Below are positions 23,340 to 35,085 of a stretch of 64,000 nucleotides of DNA, piece after piece. The DNA is from Bettongia penicillata ogilbyi. Its lineage: Eukaryota > Chordata > Mammalia > Diprotodontia > Potoroidae. The notes under the pieces are model-generated. The model saw only the letters and a program-made list of their open reading frames with translations, was not told the origin of the DNA and did no database searches. The position numbers were made by a program, and so were the translations under genes. Each line of letters starts with the position of its first letter. The stretch's first letter is position 1. The DNA is taken from the NCBI GenBank assembly GCA_023548195.1, contig JAJHZJ010000121.1, positions 4,157,680-4,221,679 on the forward strand, in the 5' to 3' direction.

Positions 23340-24965
23340 GAGTTTGAACAGACCTCAAGTATCTAATCTGAACGACTACTTGAAGCATGAATCTCCTTTA
23401 TAGCACTCCTCCCACATACTTATGCAGCCTCAGATTCAAGAACTCCAGTGATGGGAACTCAGTACCCAATGAGTTAATTCATTCTATGTTTGTTTAGCTC
23501 TGACAAGAATTGTTTTTCCCTTATATAAAGTTTGAAATTTACCTTCCTCCTTTCATTGCTACTATGTGCTCTAGGGAATAGGAGAAAACAAGTCTGATCT
23601 CTCTCCCACATGGCAATCCTTCTAATATTTAGAGAGCTATTATGCTTCTCTACATTAACATCCTTAGTTCTTTCAACCCATTTTCGTAAGAAGGTTTTAA
23701 GCCCTCTCGTGACCCTTCACCGAGCACAGCCATGACTATCAGTTCTGCTGAAGCCAGCGCCATGAGACGCTCTGTTCTGATGGGACAGCAATGTGGCAGG
23801 TCATTTTAGGGGTGTGTCCTGGGGGTTGGGATATGGCCAATGATGGAAGGAGACCACCCATGGTAGTGGTCCAATATCTGGATAATCTTATTAGATGAAT
23901 ACGGAGCTCTGTTGTTTGTCCAGTACTCAAAGACTGAAAATGCTATTGCCACTTTATTTTGGCTCCAGTATGTCAACGTCCTTCCTATAATGTGATGCCC
24001 AGAATTAGATGCACTATGTTTAATTATACGTAACCTGACACAGAATAAAGAATCATTCACTCCTTCTGGAAACTAAACCCACAACTGAGTAAGCTTTCTA
24101 TTTAACACACCACACTACTGACTTAGATTGACCTTTACAATGCCTGAAATATCTAGCTATGGCTCCTTCCTCCTGTACTTATGAAACTGACTTTTTTGGA
24201 CTCAAAGGAAAGATTTAACATTTTTACCCAATTATGCTTCATCTATTACATCTAGTCTGTTTCCCAACCTATTGAGACCTTTTTAGCTCCCAGTTCTGTC
24301 ACTTCCACCCTCCCAAATTTGTGTCATTTTCAAATTTGATAAGCATACCATCTTTGCCTTCATTTAATGAAACTATGCCGAACAGCAAATGGTTAAGGAT
24401 AGAACCCTAAATACCTCTACGAGAGGAATTCTTCACATTAATCCATTCATCACCACTCTTTGGGGTCAGTTGGTCAACTGATTCTGAACTCACCTAAATA
24501 TACCATCAACCAATTCACAACTCTCCAACTTGTCTACAGGAGGCAGCTAGGCAACAGTATGTAAAAGTCCTGAACTTGGACTCAAAAATACCTGAATTCA
24601 AATACCGTCAACCTTCCTCCTGTGTGACTCAGGGCAAGTCATTTTTAGCCTCCCTCAGTCTCGATTTTGCACACCTGCCTCATAGGGATAAGTATCAAAT
24701 GAAATGACATCTGTAAAGTTTTACAAACCTTTAAGTGCTATATAAATGCTAGTTGTTTTTAGAGAATATCAAGCACTTTACTGAAATCTGAGTTCACTGA
24801 CTGTTGCTTTCTCCAGCTCTATAGTGTGGGAACCCTGAGATGGAAGTTAGACAGGCAAGATCTGTCCTTAAGTGAACCATTTCTGGCTCTTGATCACTGT
24901 TCCTCATTCTAAGAACTCACAAACATCCTTTTGATAACCCATTCGAGTAAATATATTCTACCTCA
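23340..24965 (-). mobile_element. CR1/L3-clade LINE 3' part, antisense on the plus strand
   Basis: The plus strand matches, block after block and in order, the reverse complement of the CR1/L3 reverse-transcriptase region. Examples are 'GTCAACGTCCTTCCTATAAT' followed by 'GTGATGCCCAGAATTAGATG', 'CAAATTTGATAAGCATACC', 'CACTCTTTGGGGTCAGTTGG' and 'GAACTCACAAACATCCTTTT'. It is decayed with many stops. A SINE interrupts it at about 24541-24762. Confidence 0.85.
24541..24762 (+). mobile_element. Mar1-type SINE inserted in the CR1/L3 copy
   Basis: The element starts 'AGGCAGCTAGG', has 'CCTGAATTCAAATACCG' (B-box region) and 'TGTGTGACTCAGGGCAAGTC', and ends with the LINE-like tail 'AAGTGCTATATAAATGCTAG'. 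This is the full block order of marsupial CORE-SINE Mar1 copies. CR1/L3 similarity resumes on its right. No clear target duplication remains. Confidence 0.82.
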
Positions 24966-25602
24966 AAGTGGGAACTATCTATAAAAATTGACTCTAGAGG
25001 GACCATATCCCAGTAGCTGGCAGCTAATTACAATCAGCAGGTTCTTTACTAGGCTGTATAGGGCTACCTGAGAGCGCTTCAATGACTAGAAGAAGAAAAC
25101 TTCAGCTTTGCAGCTAAACTGCAATCTCCTGATTTCTGGTCTTTTCAGTGATGATTCATTCACTCCAATGAGATGGTTTCCTGTTCAGGTTTCTATCACT
25201 ACTAACCCTAAAAAGCTACCATTGCTAAGCCTCATGTATAAATTATTTGTTTTCCCTGTGGGAAATATTCCATAAATACTTGTCAATTTGTTTCCATACT
25301 TAGAAGGGACAGAACTTTACTTACACTTGTAATGTTCACATGGAAAAGAAACAAGATGTCCCTTTGACTTGAAGGGACACTCCTGTGCTCGAGAAAGAGT
25401 TGCTGATGATGGGACGGGCTAATGTGGCTGTATTCTGGGCATTTTAAATATGTAACTTCCTACCATGTAAAATTTTTTCATTCAGAATATTATTTTGTGA
25501 GGGGTGAACTTATGATTTTATTGGTTTAAGGAACTTCTAGTGGAAAAAAATCCCTCTAATAATGGAGATCGGAAGCTGAGAAGTTAAGGGACTTGCCCAG
25601 AA

Positions 25603-25614
25603 TCATACAACCAG
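25603..25614 (+). repeat. Target-site duplication, left copy
   Basis: TCATACAACCAG here is repeated exactly at 25934-25945, flanking the SINE between them. Confidence 0.93.
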
Positions 25615-25933
25615 GGTGTGCGTGTGCTCGTCCTTCATTGCCGAAGAAGACCATGCCATCAGAGAAATGATGACATAACTTGCACTTGACTTTGCTTTGA
25701 GTGAGGGAGGGCTGTGCAGGTCACCAGCCTCACTTCTCCTCCAGAGCCATCTGGATCCAGTGACCAGATATTCATCAGGATGACTGGAGATGACCCAGGA
25801 TGAGGCAGTTGGCGTTAGGTGACTTACCCAAGGTCACACAGCTAGCGAGTGTCAAGTGTCTGAAGTGAGATTTGAACTCAGGTCCTCCTGACTCCAGGGC
25901 TGGTGTTCTATCCACCACACCACCTACCTGCCC
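25615..25933 (-). mobile_element. Full-length marsupial SINE (WSINE/Mar-type, tRNA-headed)
   Basis: Read on the minus strand, the element begins at 25933 with GGGCAGGTAGGTGGTGTGGT, a tRNA-like A-box head. It continues through 'GGAGTCAGGAGGACCTGAG' and 'GTTCAAATC' (B box), then 'AGCTGTGTGACCTTGGG', and ends at 25615 in a CA-rich tail. It is 319 bp. A 12-bp exact duplication flanks it, so the boundaries are precise. The element lies inside an older SINE. Confidence 0.92.
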
Positions 25934-25945
25934 TCATACAACCAG
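25934..25945 (+). repeat. Target-site duplication, right copy
   Basis: TCATACAACCAG is identical to 25603-25614. Confidence 0.93.
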
Positions 25946-27639
25946 TATGTCTCAAAGGAAGGACAGATTATAAAACCAAGCTATTAAGGGAGTATCTTAC
26001 AGCGAGATATAAGACACTGGTGACTTCACGAAAAGAACAGGGTTTCAAAAGAATCAGTTGTCTGAATCTGACTTTGTGATCAAGGGACAAGTATTGTTGA
26101 CAACATAAACTACGCCCCTATAAGATATATCAACTGGACCCCCAACAAGAGTCAACATGGAGCTCTATGTCCTTAATATTCAGGCTACAAGAGAAAAGTC
26201 CCCACCACTCCCCTAGATTATTGCACCACTCCCATGACATAGCATATGCTGCCTCGTATTAAATAGTTCTTTTGCTTGTGCCTTAGCTCCCCCAAATGAA
26301 TTCTGAATTCTAATCTGCCCCAGCACCTAAGATACATTTGTTGCAGATATCTGGTAGCCTAAATACTTGTTAAATGATCTGATGAATCTCAGACTAAATT
26401 TTGGGGGTAGGGTAGGAGAATCCTTAATTTTGTATCAAGGTTGTTTTAATACCAAGTACAACAAACTAAAAATAAGAGACTATTCTACCTAGCTCTGGTG
26501 CTAGGCAACTCTGGGACTTTGGGCAAAATCACAACTTTTAATTTCTTTTTTTGCCAAGTGTACACAAAACCTATCCAACCTCTCACAGTGTGTAGTTCTG
26601 ACGATCACATTAAGTATGTGAAAGACCTCTGAAATCGATATAATGTTAGGTCAATGTAATGACAGTATTGTTCTCAATGTCCTGGGACAAATCATTGTTA
26701 TTAATTATTATTTTATATTTAATATTCTTGAGATCATTCCACAGAACAGATTGCTCTTTGAAGTTAAATATAAATATCAGAATGTAAGTTCATCTTCTTT
26801 AGGCTGAAAACATCATTATAACGCCAACAGCAACTCGGATGATACGTATTTCATCCCTGTATCAATAAGATTTTGATTTCTTCTGTTAAGTTTCTGAATT
26901 CTGAAATCTCTTCATTCCACAGACCCTGGAAATTAAAAGTATGTGGCACAGAAACATCTATTAAACTTTTGCCACTACCACTATCATTACTGTAGTAAAT
27001 AGCTATTGAGAGATCAGACCCAGCAACGGCCCCAAGAGTTTTTGTAAAAGCTGGGATTGCCACAGCAAAGTGCATGGAATTCATTCGTGAAGTAGAATGG
27101 CAATTTCCCTAGAACAGCCATGATGTGGGGTCATTCATATAACTGTGTGCCCAGCATTGCCTAGATAACTGAGGACCTCATTTGGCATATGCAGTCACTG
27201 ACCAAACATAAGGAATCTGCTGCATTTGGAAAGGTACTGTTCTTTCCTCCCAACAAAAAGACAATGTTGCTTTTTGTCCTAAGGCTGGACTGTGGTTCCG
27301 ATAAAATGAAAGGAGTGGTATTATAACCAGGTGAATGAGTTGGAAAGAAGTAGATAGAAATGTTTATTATGTGATTTATTTAGCTTTCTCGACACCAAGA
27401 AGCGTTGGAACAACAAAGTCACTATCATCGTATGGATAGAGATAGAGTAAATGTAAACAGTATGGTGACCCAGTGTCAGTGCCAGCACAGACAGCAATCT
27501 TGTCAACATGAATACATGAGTAACACTGTTGTATGGTATTCAACTGTACACACCAGATGAGAGGTTTTGAATTTGCTTCAGCAAACCAGTATTTCCAAAT
27601 ATTGCATGTAAGGCAGTATCACAGAGAGAGACCACATTA

Positions 27640-27760
27640 TTTTAAAATCTGGGATTCTAGTTTCAGCTCCAATGCTACCTACCCACATGATCTTGGATAA
27701 TGATTTCGTTTGCCTGGGTAAATGGGGAAGATCCTTTGGCAGTGTTCTTCACTGTATACA
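27640..27760 (+). mobile_element. SINE fragment (Mar1-like)
   Basis: 'TGGGATTCTAGTTTCAGCTC', 'ATGATCTTGGATAATGATTT' and 'CTGGGTAAATGGGGAAGATC' follow the order of the marsupial SINE middle and right parts. It is degraded. Confidence 0.5.
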
Positions 27761-27849
27761 GTCAAATTTGGCTGAGAGGAAAACAAAACTCTTCAGACTT
27801 TACCACTGGACTACAAGACTGCTATTTGACCCTTTAAAAAAATCAGTTT

Positions 27850-30800
27850 AGTCATTTTCTTCATTGAAAGGAAATAACATTTCCATAACAGATTTGACAA
27901 TAAACTCTAAATCCCTTTTCCTAAGAAATCATTTTATGCCTGACAAATAACCAAACTACATTTTTTGTTCATTTTATCTGCCTAAGTAAATGCCATTTAT
28001 CCTTCACAATACAAAATAGTTTGGGGATACTACTTCTTGTTCCAATACAAAGAAAGGAACATTAATATTCTGCATCTCTGGTTCCTTTTAGAAGAAAAAT
28101 CATTACCTTTCTGATTGTGTTTGGAATAACAAACACACATCCTTCAGGAAGAACCAAGTCCCCATGGGGATTGAGAAAGGATTAGAGTTAAGCACTGGAA
28201 CATGCAATTAATTCCCATTAGGGGATTAGGGCACTCATGTTCACTTTGAATCAGAAAAATGAATTGTGAATAAAATTGTTCACAACCAAGAGGTTACTTG
28301 TCAAAGTTAATAAGTTAAAAATAAAAAGGGAAACTAGAATGCACCTAAAGAGCTGCACAACCAAACTGAAGCATCAAGCCAGGAATAAAATAAGCTTTAT
28401 TTCCATGAAATGAGAGACTTTCCTTTAATTTCAGGAAACTAGGAAATGTTTCCAATAGAAAGATATAATTTCTTTCTTCCATTAAAATACAGACACCATA
28501 ATATAAATTATTCCATGAAAATAAACTTGAGAAACTTTTCACCTTGTTCCACTGCCATTACTTCTCATTCATGAATTTCCCAAATTTAAGCACAATGTAG
28601 AATGTGACTCAAGCAATTAACCAATACAGTTAAAGTCCAGAAAAGGCAGTTTCAGAGGGGACACCTAAGAACCTAAGAAGAATCTTACCTTTAGGCTGTC
28701 AGAGTTCTTTCACTCCAAAAACATGATTAAACTATAACACTAACACACAGGCTATGCCTTCCTTCTAATATCATGTGACATGTCACATCATTGCCCCAAT
28801 AAAACACTGTAGAGTTAATATCCAATCTATTGGAAAGAGCCCACAATTGGGTTCTGGGTTCTGACAGTGGCCCCCAACACTATTTCAGCAAAGTAGAGGT
28901 CAAACTGGATACAGAATGCAGGATCAGATGATACAACTCCAGAAGTGATAGTTCAGAGTAAAATGTAGTCAGTTTAACACTGTAAATATTTAATAAAAAG
29001 CAAAACCCAACAATGCAAGTGCCTGCCTATGCTTGGAACTATCTGGTAACTTATTCAGCATTTTCTTTCTCAAAACAAAGTCCATGTATAATTTCACAAT
29101 TCCCTGAGGCAGAAATACAAGTGATTACAAGTCTTTCAGATAATTGTTTCTATTTTGCCTATTTAGTGTTATTTCTCAGCCACCTGGTGGTTGTAGTGTT
29201 AAAGGCAAGATTGAAAAGCAGAGTTTAATTTTAAATTTAAACTCAACGTTCGCTTACAAAAGAAGCACAGTTGTAGAACTACTGCATAAGTCTAGTCTGT
29301 AGAGTAAAAAACAATGTCCTGGAAAGTGAGATGAGGAAATAGCTAAGATTTCACATCCTCACTAAACTCATTTGCAAAAGGTTTTTAAATGGACACCAGC
29401 TTCTGACACAAAAACCAACCTTTAAAAAGGTGCCGCCATGAAATATTCATACCACATACATTAAAAATTAATGCCTAGAAGAAACATTGGTAAAATCTGT
29501 ATGTCAACTCCTTAAAAGTAGCTTTTTATTCTGAGTGTTGAGACACTGACAGAGTTTACCACAAATCACTCATCAATGCTAAAAAAAAAAAAAATCAAAA
29601 GATGAAACAACTAAATTTGAAAAGCAGTAAAATCCTGACCCTGTTGGTAAATAGTGCCACAGAACGCGATGATGCAATATCATATAGTATATAAACTAAT
29701 ATTTGAATCTTGGGGAAAACAGGATAATTCACAAGTTAGCTGAGATGCAAATCCCCCTCTGATCCCTTTTCCTTGCTGAAATTTGCTTACTGATTCCAAA
29801 CTTGTCTAACGCTTATAAACTAGCTAGAGTCACAGCTCATGCCTAGCCCAAACCCTGTGAAACAGACACAGTCACAGTTCAGCTGAGCCTGACATTCATC
29901 AGCCTATAACTGCAGTTTAGGCCGAACTCTCACATCTCACAACTGGATGCTTCATTCCCTTGCTATCTTAAGGCAATCTACTGCCTCCTTTGCACAAAAA
30001 CCAACAGCCCCCATTTGGGAAAATACAGCCCAAAGCCAGTGCAGAGGTGAAATCCTGTTCCAACTTTTGTGTTAACTAAGTAAGTGTTTTATTTTGTAAA
30101 AAACTTCCTTGCATCTCAGTAAAGTATCTATTTCTCTCCCTTTATACAGTAACATTATTTTCCCTTGAGAAAAATTCTTAGTGTTGGCTCAGTGACCAGA
30201 TATAGTTACACATTAATTCTTCAGAAGTTTCTTAAAACTGTAGGAAACAGGTGAAAAAACAAAATGCCTTGAACTTTAAACTTGAGCTCAGTCTGTTAGA
30301 GTGAAGCAAGTTTTAAGGTCATCCTTCACTCAATGCTAACTTTCAAGAAGCCCAACATGCCAGAAAGGACTCGTGGGACTGCATCCTGTTGGCTCTTTGA
30401 TGCTTTGATTTTGTTACTTGCTATTTTCTTTATAGCACAGACAAGGGCTTCCTGCTTGGGCCGACCCCTTTCCAACCTCACTGAATACCTCGGAAAAGTT
30501 TATGGCAAAACACCTTTCTTATATTAACCACAGAGGCACCAGTGAAGCGATGACGCCTTTGAAATCAAGAGGTTATGGTCTCCTCTCAGCAGTCTCTCAC
30601 TCAGAAATGACTAAGTACTGGTTTGTGAAAACAAACAAGAGCGTGATAGTAACCAAGGTCCTGCTGAATGTCCTCTGGGCAATGGTGCCCCAAGTGCTGC
30701 CAGGCCTTGCTAAAACTGAGGGGGAGGTGGGAGAGCTGGGCCTATCACAGAAAGAACAAATGCTACCTTTTACTGTCTTACAGCCTCATGGGAAGATAAG

Positions 30801-31140
30801 TTACACAGGGAAACAGAATTAAAAGCCTTTCCTCCTTGATAGGTATAATGAACAATTTGTAATCACGGCAGAAAAAAATACCCCACTTTTTCTTGAACTT
30901 AATCAAAATTGTGGCAGGGTATTGAACCTGTGTTTACTTTGCACCTCAGCAGACCTCTCCCAGTACTGCCACTGAGAAGATTTAGAAGGAACCATATGGA
31001 TTTACCATAGGAACGGTGATTCGTGGATTAACATCAACCTGAAGGCAATACAATGCAAATTTCTGGGGAAAAGTCTCTTATTCACTTTGCCCTGTTATCA
31101 CCAGCTCCTAACAAGGTGTCCTACATAGAGGAAATGCTTG
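27850..31140. other. Intronic stretch without recognised gene or repeat
   Basis: I recognise no transposon family or conserved exon here. Short open frames near 30.3-30.8 kb have no recognisable domain. A CTCF-like motif at 29177 and a short A run near 29.58 kb are the only signals noted. Confidence 0.5.
29177..29190 (-). promoter_or_regulatory. CTCF-like motif, one mismatch
   Basis: The plus strand reads CAGCCACCTGGTGG, the reverse complement of the CTCF core with 13 of 14 positions agreeing. It points opposite to the exact match at 56224. Chance occurrence is plausible. Confidence 0.3.
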
Positions 31141-31149
31141 ATGAATTGA

Positions 31150-31570
31150 ACTGCATTGGGAGCTTGGTTGAGTGTGGCAGAAATGTCCTCGGCCCTGTTC
31201 TATTTAACATTTATTAGTGATTTGGATGAAGGCACAGACAGCATGTTTATCAAATCTAGGGAAGATAAGAAGCTTGGAATAGGGAATACACTGGATGAGA
31301 GAATCAGTACCTAAACGTGCATAACAGGTTTGAATGACAGACTGAATCTAACAAGATAAGAGACAAATGTTTAGTTCTGCACTGAGATTTTTGAAAAATC
31401 AGATGCATAAATATGAGACAGGAGACTTGCTAAATAACTTCTAACTGAAGATATAAAAGCAGGTGCTAGCTATCTGTTAGAAATTTAAAGGAAATTTTGC
31501 AGTTTTTCAGTTTTGTAAGGGGTTGGATTAAATGACCTCTAGGGTCCCTTCTAATTTTATGCCATCATCA
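31150..31570 (+). mobile_element. CR1/L3-clade LINE 3' part, sense
   Basis: The plus strand shows 'CCTGTTCTATTTAACAT', 'TTATTAGTGATTTGGATGAA' and 'GGCACAGACAGCATGTTTAT', then 'TGAATCTAACAAGATAAGAG'. These blocks of the CR1/L3 reverse-transcriptase region appear in order, and the copy ends with the clade's tail 'GGGGTTGGATTAAATGACC'. It is strongly decayed and internally deleted. Confidence 0.75.
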
Positions 31571-32171
31571 TGAGCTCTTATGAAAAATATAAAGTATTTT
31601 ACAAAGAAGAGGAGGTATTATTAACATCACTCTGAAAAATCCTTTCTTTCTGCTCTGAAACTACATAAAAGTTACACGTAATAACTTCTGGCTACCAGAG
31701 GTCTCTGCAGTTAGCTATCTCTCTCCCACTCCCCTTCTTAGTATACAGACGGACATCCCTCACCCTGAGGTAGAAAATTCAGCTAGCAGACCAACTACAG
31801 AAGTCTCTTGAAAGTTCATTCTAACTATTCCTATGAGGAATTATTGAGTTCCTGCCCAGTTCTCTCTACAGCCTCAAAGGCTAAAATATGAGGTTTGGTG
31901 AGGACAGGAATAAAATGGGAAAATGCCCTTAGCACTTATATCTGTTTTATTCCATCGATAAATATTCAGACACTTGCTTAATTGCTAACCTGGGTTTTTT
32001 TTTCTTCTTGACTGAGTCTTTCTATCTTGTCCAGGATGAAAGTGAAGCAACCACTCAGGACCAACCTATGGCTGATCAACATCCCCCTACTAGCAGAAAT
32101 TACAGATATAAACACTTGTATGCTTGGCCAATATTTCTCAACCTTTTCAAAATATATGTCAGACAGGTACC

Positions 32172-32385
32172 TAATGTGGTACAACAGAAAGAATATCAGA
32201 CCTGAAGGGAGAAACACCTGAGTTCAAACTCTGGCTATGACACTAGTTGTATGACTTTGAATAAATTACTTTTCCTCCACTTATTTTCCCCCATTCTGAA
32301 AATGAGAACAATATAATACCTATTAGAGACTTTAAACCTCAAAATACTATAAAAGGGGAGTTGTTAGTTCCACTTCAAGTAACAA
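32172..32385 (+). mobile_element. Mar1-type SINE
   Basis: The order 'GACCTGAAGGGAGAAACACC', 'TGAGTTCAAACTCTGGC', 'TGTATGACTTTGAATAAATT' and 'CCCCCATTCTGAAAATGAGA' follows Mar1. The right end is approximate. Confidence 0.7.
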
Positions 32386-32397
32386 CTTATGTTTATG

Positions 32398-32480
32398 TTT
32401 TATATCTATATAGATACATATAAAGAGATGTATCTAGATCTTCATCTATATATACATATGCACATGCTTGCACACACACT
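32398..32480. repeat. TA/CA-rich simple repeat
   Basis: Imperfect TATA, CATA and CACA repeats with ATCTATATA units. There are no other features. Confidence 0.7.
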
Positions 32481-32634
32481 GCAGACATCACCTCTTCAGA
32501 CTTGTATCATGCCTAATACAATGCAGTAAGTGGAGGTGCCACCTAATCCTGCTGAGCACAGATAAATCAACAGATTAATAGACTAAAAGATACATGAAAT
32601 GCATATAGAAAGATAAAGTGTTGATTTATCTTAA

Positions 32635-32845
32635 AGGTTTGCAAAACACTTACACACATCATTGGATCCTCAAATTAGCTCAATGAGATAGGAACTGTAA
32701 ATATTATCCTCATCTGAGAGGTGTGGAATTTGGGCTTACAAAGGCTGAGTGACTTGCCCAAAGGTACAACAAAGCATAAACATCCAAGGATTTAAAGCTG
32801 TATCTTTCCTGACTTCAAGTCCAATCTTCTCAAAGGCAGAGCTAC
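32635..32845 (+). mobile_element. MIR-like SINE
   Basis: 'TTTGCAAAACACTTACACAC', 'ATTGGATCCTCAAATTAGCT' and 'GCTGAGTGACTTGCCCAAAG' follow the MIR block order. Confidence 0.65.
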
Positions 32846-33577
32846 ACTCATTATGTTCCCTGACCATTTTTCCAGGTTGCCTGCTGGCAGCAGACCAACT
32901 GGGCTATACCTGATCGTGCATCTTCCTGACATGAAGCCAAGCATGAACCAAAGCTCAACTCCCCTACCCCCACTTCTAACACTCTCCTATCATGGGCTTT
33001 GAGCTATACCCTCACTCTTTCTTATCTATCAGCCTCTTATTCCACAATGCTTGGCAAACCATCATCTGAAATCTGTATCCATAGGAACCTTTCAATTCTT
33101 CCTTATCCTCCAGGACACACAACATTCAGGTACTATAATTCAAGTATTGTAAAATAAAGTTTTTCCCCCTCCTCTGTAACTTTTGTTTCATTCAGATAGT
33201 TTGCATATTTAATTAGATTATGATCTCAGTTTAAAATATTCCACAATCAATCTCTGATACATAAAGACATACAAAAATTTGAGGAAAAACCACCTAAAAG
33301 TCAAGAGAATTGAAAAAATGCTCAATTGCACTAATAATCAAAGAAATGTAAATTAAAACACTTCTGAGAGTACCATCTCATACCCATAAAACTAAAAAAC
33401 AAATTCAATGCTAGCAAGATTGTGGGAAAACAATTACCCTCATCAACTGCTTATACAATTACAATCTGGTAGCATGCAGTAAATTTAACAAAAATAATGG
33501 TATCTTTTAACCCAATAATTCCACTGTTGGGAAGAGATTCAAAACCATCTTTCAAAAATAAAATGAGAACTAGCTAT

Positions 33578-33588
33578 AAAAATTTTCA
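33578..33588 (+). repeat. Probable target-site duplication, left copy
   Basis: AAAAATTTTCA here pairs with AAAAAATTTCA at 34325-34335 (10 of 11 bases). Confidence 0.65.
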
Positions 33589-34324
33589 GCAGATGTGACA
33601 GAGTTGAAACATTAATTCATTGTTGGTGAAGCTGTGAGTTGATCCAACCATTCTGGGGAACAATTTGGAACTATGCCCAAAGGGCTACAAAAATGTGTAT
33701 ACCCTTTGACTCAGCAATATCGCTTCTAGAGATCATAAAAATGGGTAAGGATCTCACATGTACAACTCTCTTTGTGGTGGCCAAGAACTGGAAATTGAGG
33801 GATCCCATCAATTGGGGAATGACTGAACAAGCTGTGGTATATGAATGTAATGGAATACTATTGGCTATAAGAAATGATGAACAGGAAGACTTCAGAGAGG
33901 CCTGGAAGGACTTATATGAACTGATGTTGAGTGAAAGGAGCAGAACCACGAGAATTTTGCACACAGCAACAACCACAGTGTGGGAGGAATTTTTCTGGTA
34001 GTCCTTCCTAGCAATGCAAAGACCTAAAAAATTTCCAATGGACGCTTGAGGCAAAATGTCTTCCACATCCAGAGAAAGAACTATGGAATTAGATAGCAGA
34101 ATGAAGCAGAATATCTTCTCTTGTGTTATGTTTTGTTTTGTTTTCATGATTTCTCTCATTCATTTTAATTTTTCTACGCAACATGACCAAGGTGAAAATG
34201 TATTTAGTAAGAATGTGTGTGTAGAACCTATGTAAGACTGCACACAAGGGAGGAGGGAGGGAGGGGGAAAGATCTAAGGTATATGGAAGTAATTGTAGAA
34301 GACTGAAAACAGATAAATTTTTTT
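33589..34324 (+). mobile_element. 5'-truncated younger L1 (ORF2 C-terminus plus 3'UTR)
   Basis: A 121-codon open stretch (33639-34001) encodes the C-terminal region of L1 ORF2, with IPFDSAISLLEI, VVAKNWK and RNDEQEDFREAWKDLYELML. These align with human L1 blocks such as the PFDPAIPLLGI and MEYY-AIKN regions. It is followed by a 3'UTR with a G-rich run at 34248-34266 and an A/T-rich tail. A probable 11-bp duplication flanks the copy. Confidence 0.85.
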
Positions 34325-35085
34325 AAAAAATTTCATAGCAGCAATAAATGTAACTGCAAAAACTATAAACAACCCTAAATAAAAATGAAAGAATGATTTA
34401 AAATTGTGATATAGTAATAATGGAATAACATAATTCAGACAGATATCAGGTTACAAGGAAATCTGGAAAAATCAATATGATGTAAAACGAAGGGAAAAAA
34501 TAGAACCAGAAAAATGGAGCACACATTAAGAACATATAAAAGGAAATGTAAATGAAAATGAAGAAAAAGAATCCTGATGAGGCCATAGAGGAAATAACCA
34601 AAAAATGTTAGGGTACTTTATAAACTAAAATGCACTATAACAAATTTAAATGAAAATAATTACTAAGCAACTTCAGTTGATTGTACTGATTTTCAATGTT
34701 AATTTTTTCAAATAAAAATTTTAAAATCTTGGGTCCAAAGCATATTGACAAAATAGAAATTTTATTATAAAAATTTAGGACTTGTCTCCCACAAAACTCA
34801 ATCACTTTTTGGAATTTAAAAAAAGCAGGCAAGTTTATTTTATTTTAATCCAGCACCTCTATCACTTTCTCTGACAACTCCCACCAAAAGTATGAGTTTA
34901 TACAAAAATTGTGCCTGATTGTTGTGGAAAAGTTTAGTAAACACGCCTAAGGAAATAGGGGTAATGAAGATTTAAGAATCATCTCAGAGAAGTTACTGAT
35001 TTTTCAAGCACCTCTGAGAGATAGTAATACCAGGATGATGGTATTATTATTTCTTATGGTTGGCTACTGTTAGCAGCATTGAAAA

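Larger units (their letters stand above)
25575..25975 (+). mobile_element. Older MIR-like SINE split by a younger SINE
   Basis: The left flank reads 'GAAGTTAAGGGACTTGCCCA' and the right flank continues after the inserted element with 'TATGTCTCAAAGGAAGGAC'. Joined, they form the typical 'ttaagtgacttgcccag...cacaaccagtatgt' stretch of a MIR-like SINE. The outer limits are approximate. Confidence 0.6.
33270..34620 (+). mobile_element. Old L1-like LINE, ORF2 3' part, split by a younger L1
   Basis: Left of 33588 the sequence resembles the part of L1 ORF2 coding for 'EMQIKTT-like' residues ('AATGTAAATTAAAACACTTC'). Right of 34324 it resumes with 'CATAGCAGCAATAAATGTAA' and 'GGTTACAAGGAAATCTGG'. The two flanks are collinear when the insert is removed. 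It is heavily decayed and the outer ends are approximate. Confidence 0.65.

Noticed and set aside
25615..25933. tRNA gene suggested by A-box and B-box-like sequence
   Set aside because: The sequence does not fold into a mature tRNA and it continues into a SINE body with a target duplication.
26851..27084. 77-codon minus-strand frame reading like ordinary protein
   Set aside because: No family or domain is recognised, an in-frame stop lies just upstream and no splice sites support it. A decayed pseudogene is possible but cannot be shown.
30333..30822. Two overlapping plus-strand frames of 64 and 106 codons
   Set aside because: No recognisable domain, no clear splice signals and no family resemblance. 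Length is within chance for AT-moderate intron.
33639..34001. Open frame of 120 codons as a gene, and the antisense 162-codon frame at 33671-34159
   Set aside because: The plus frame is the L1 ORF2 C-terminus and the minus frame is only its shadow.
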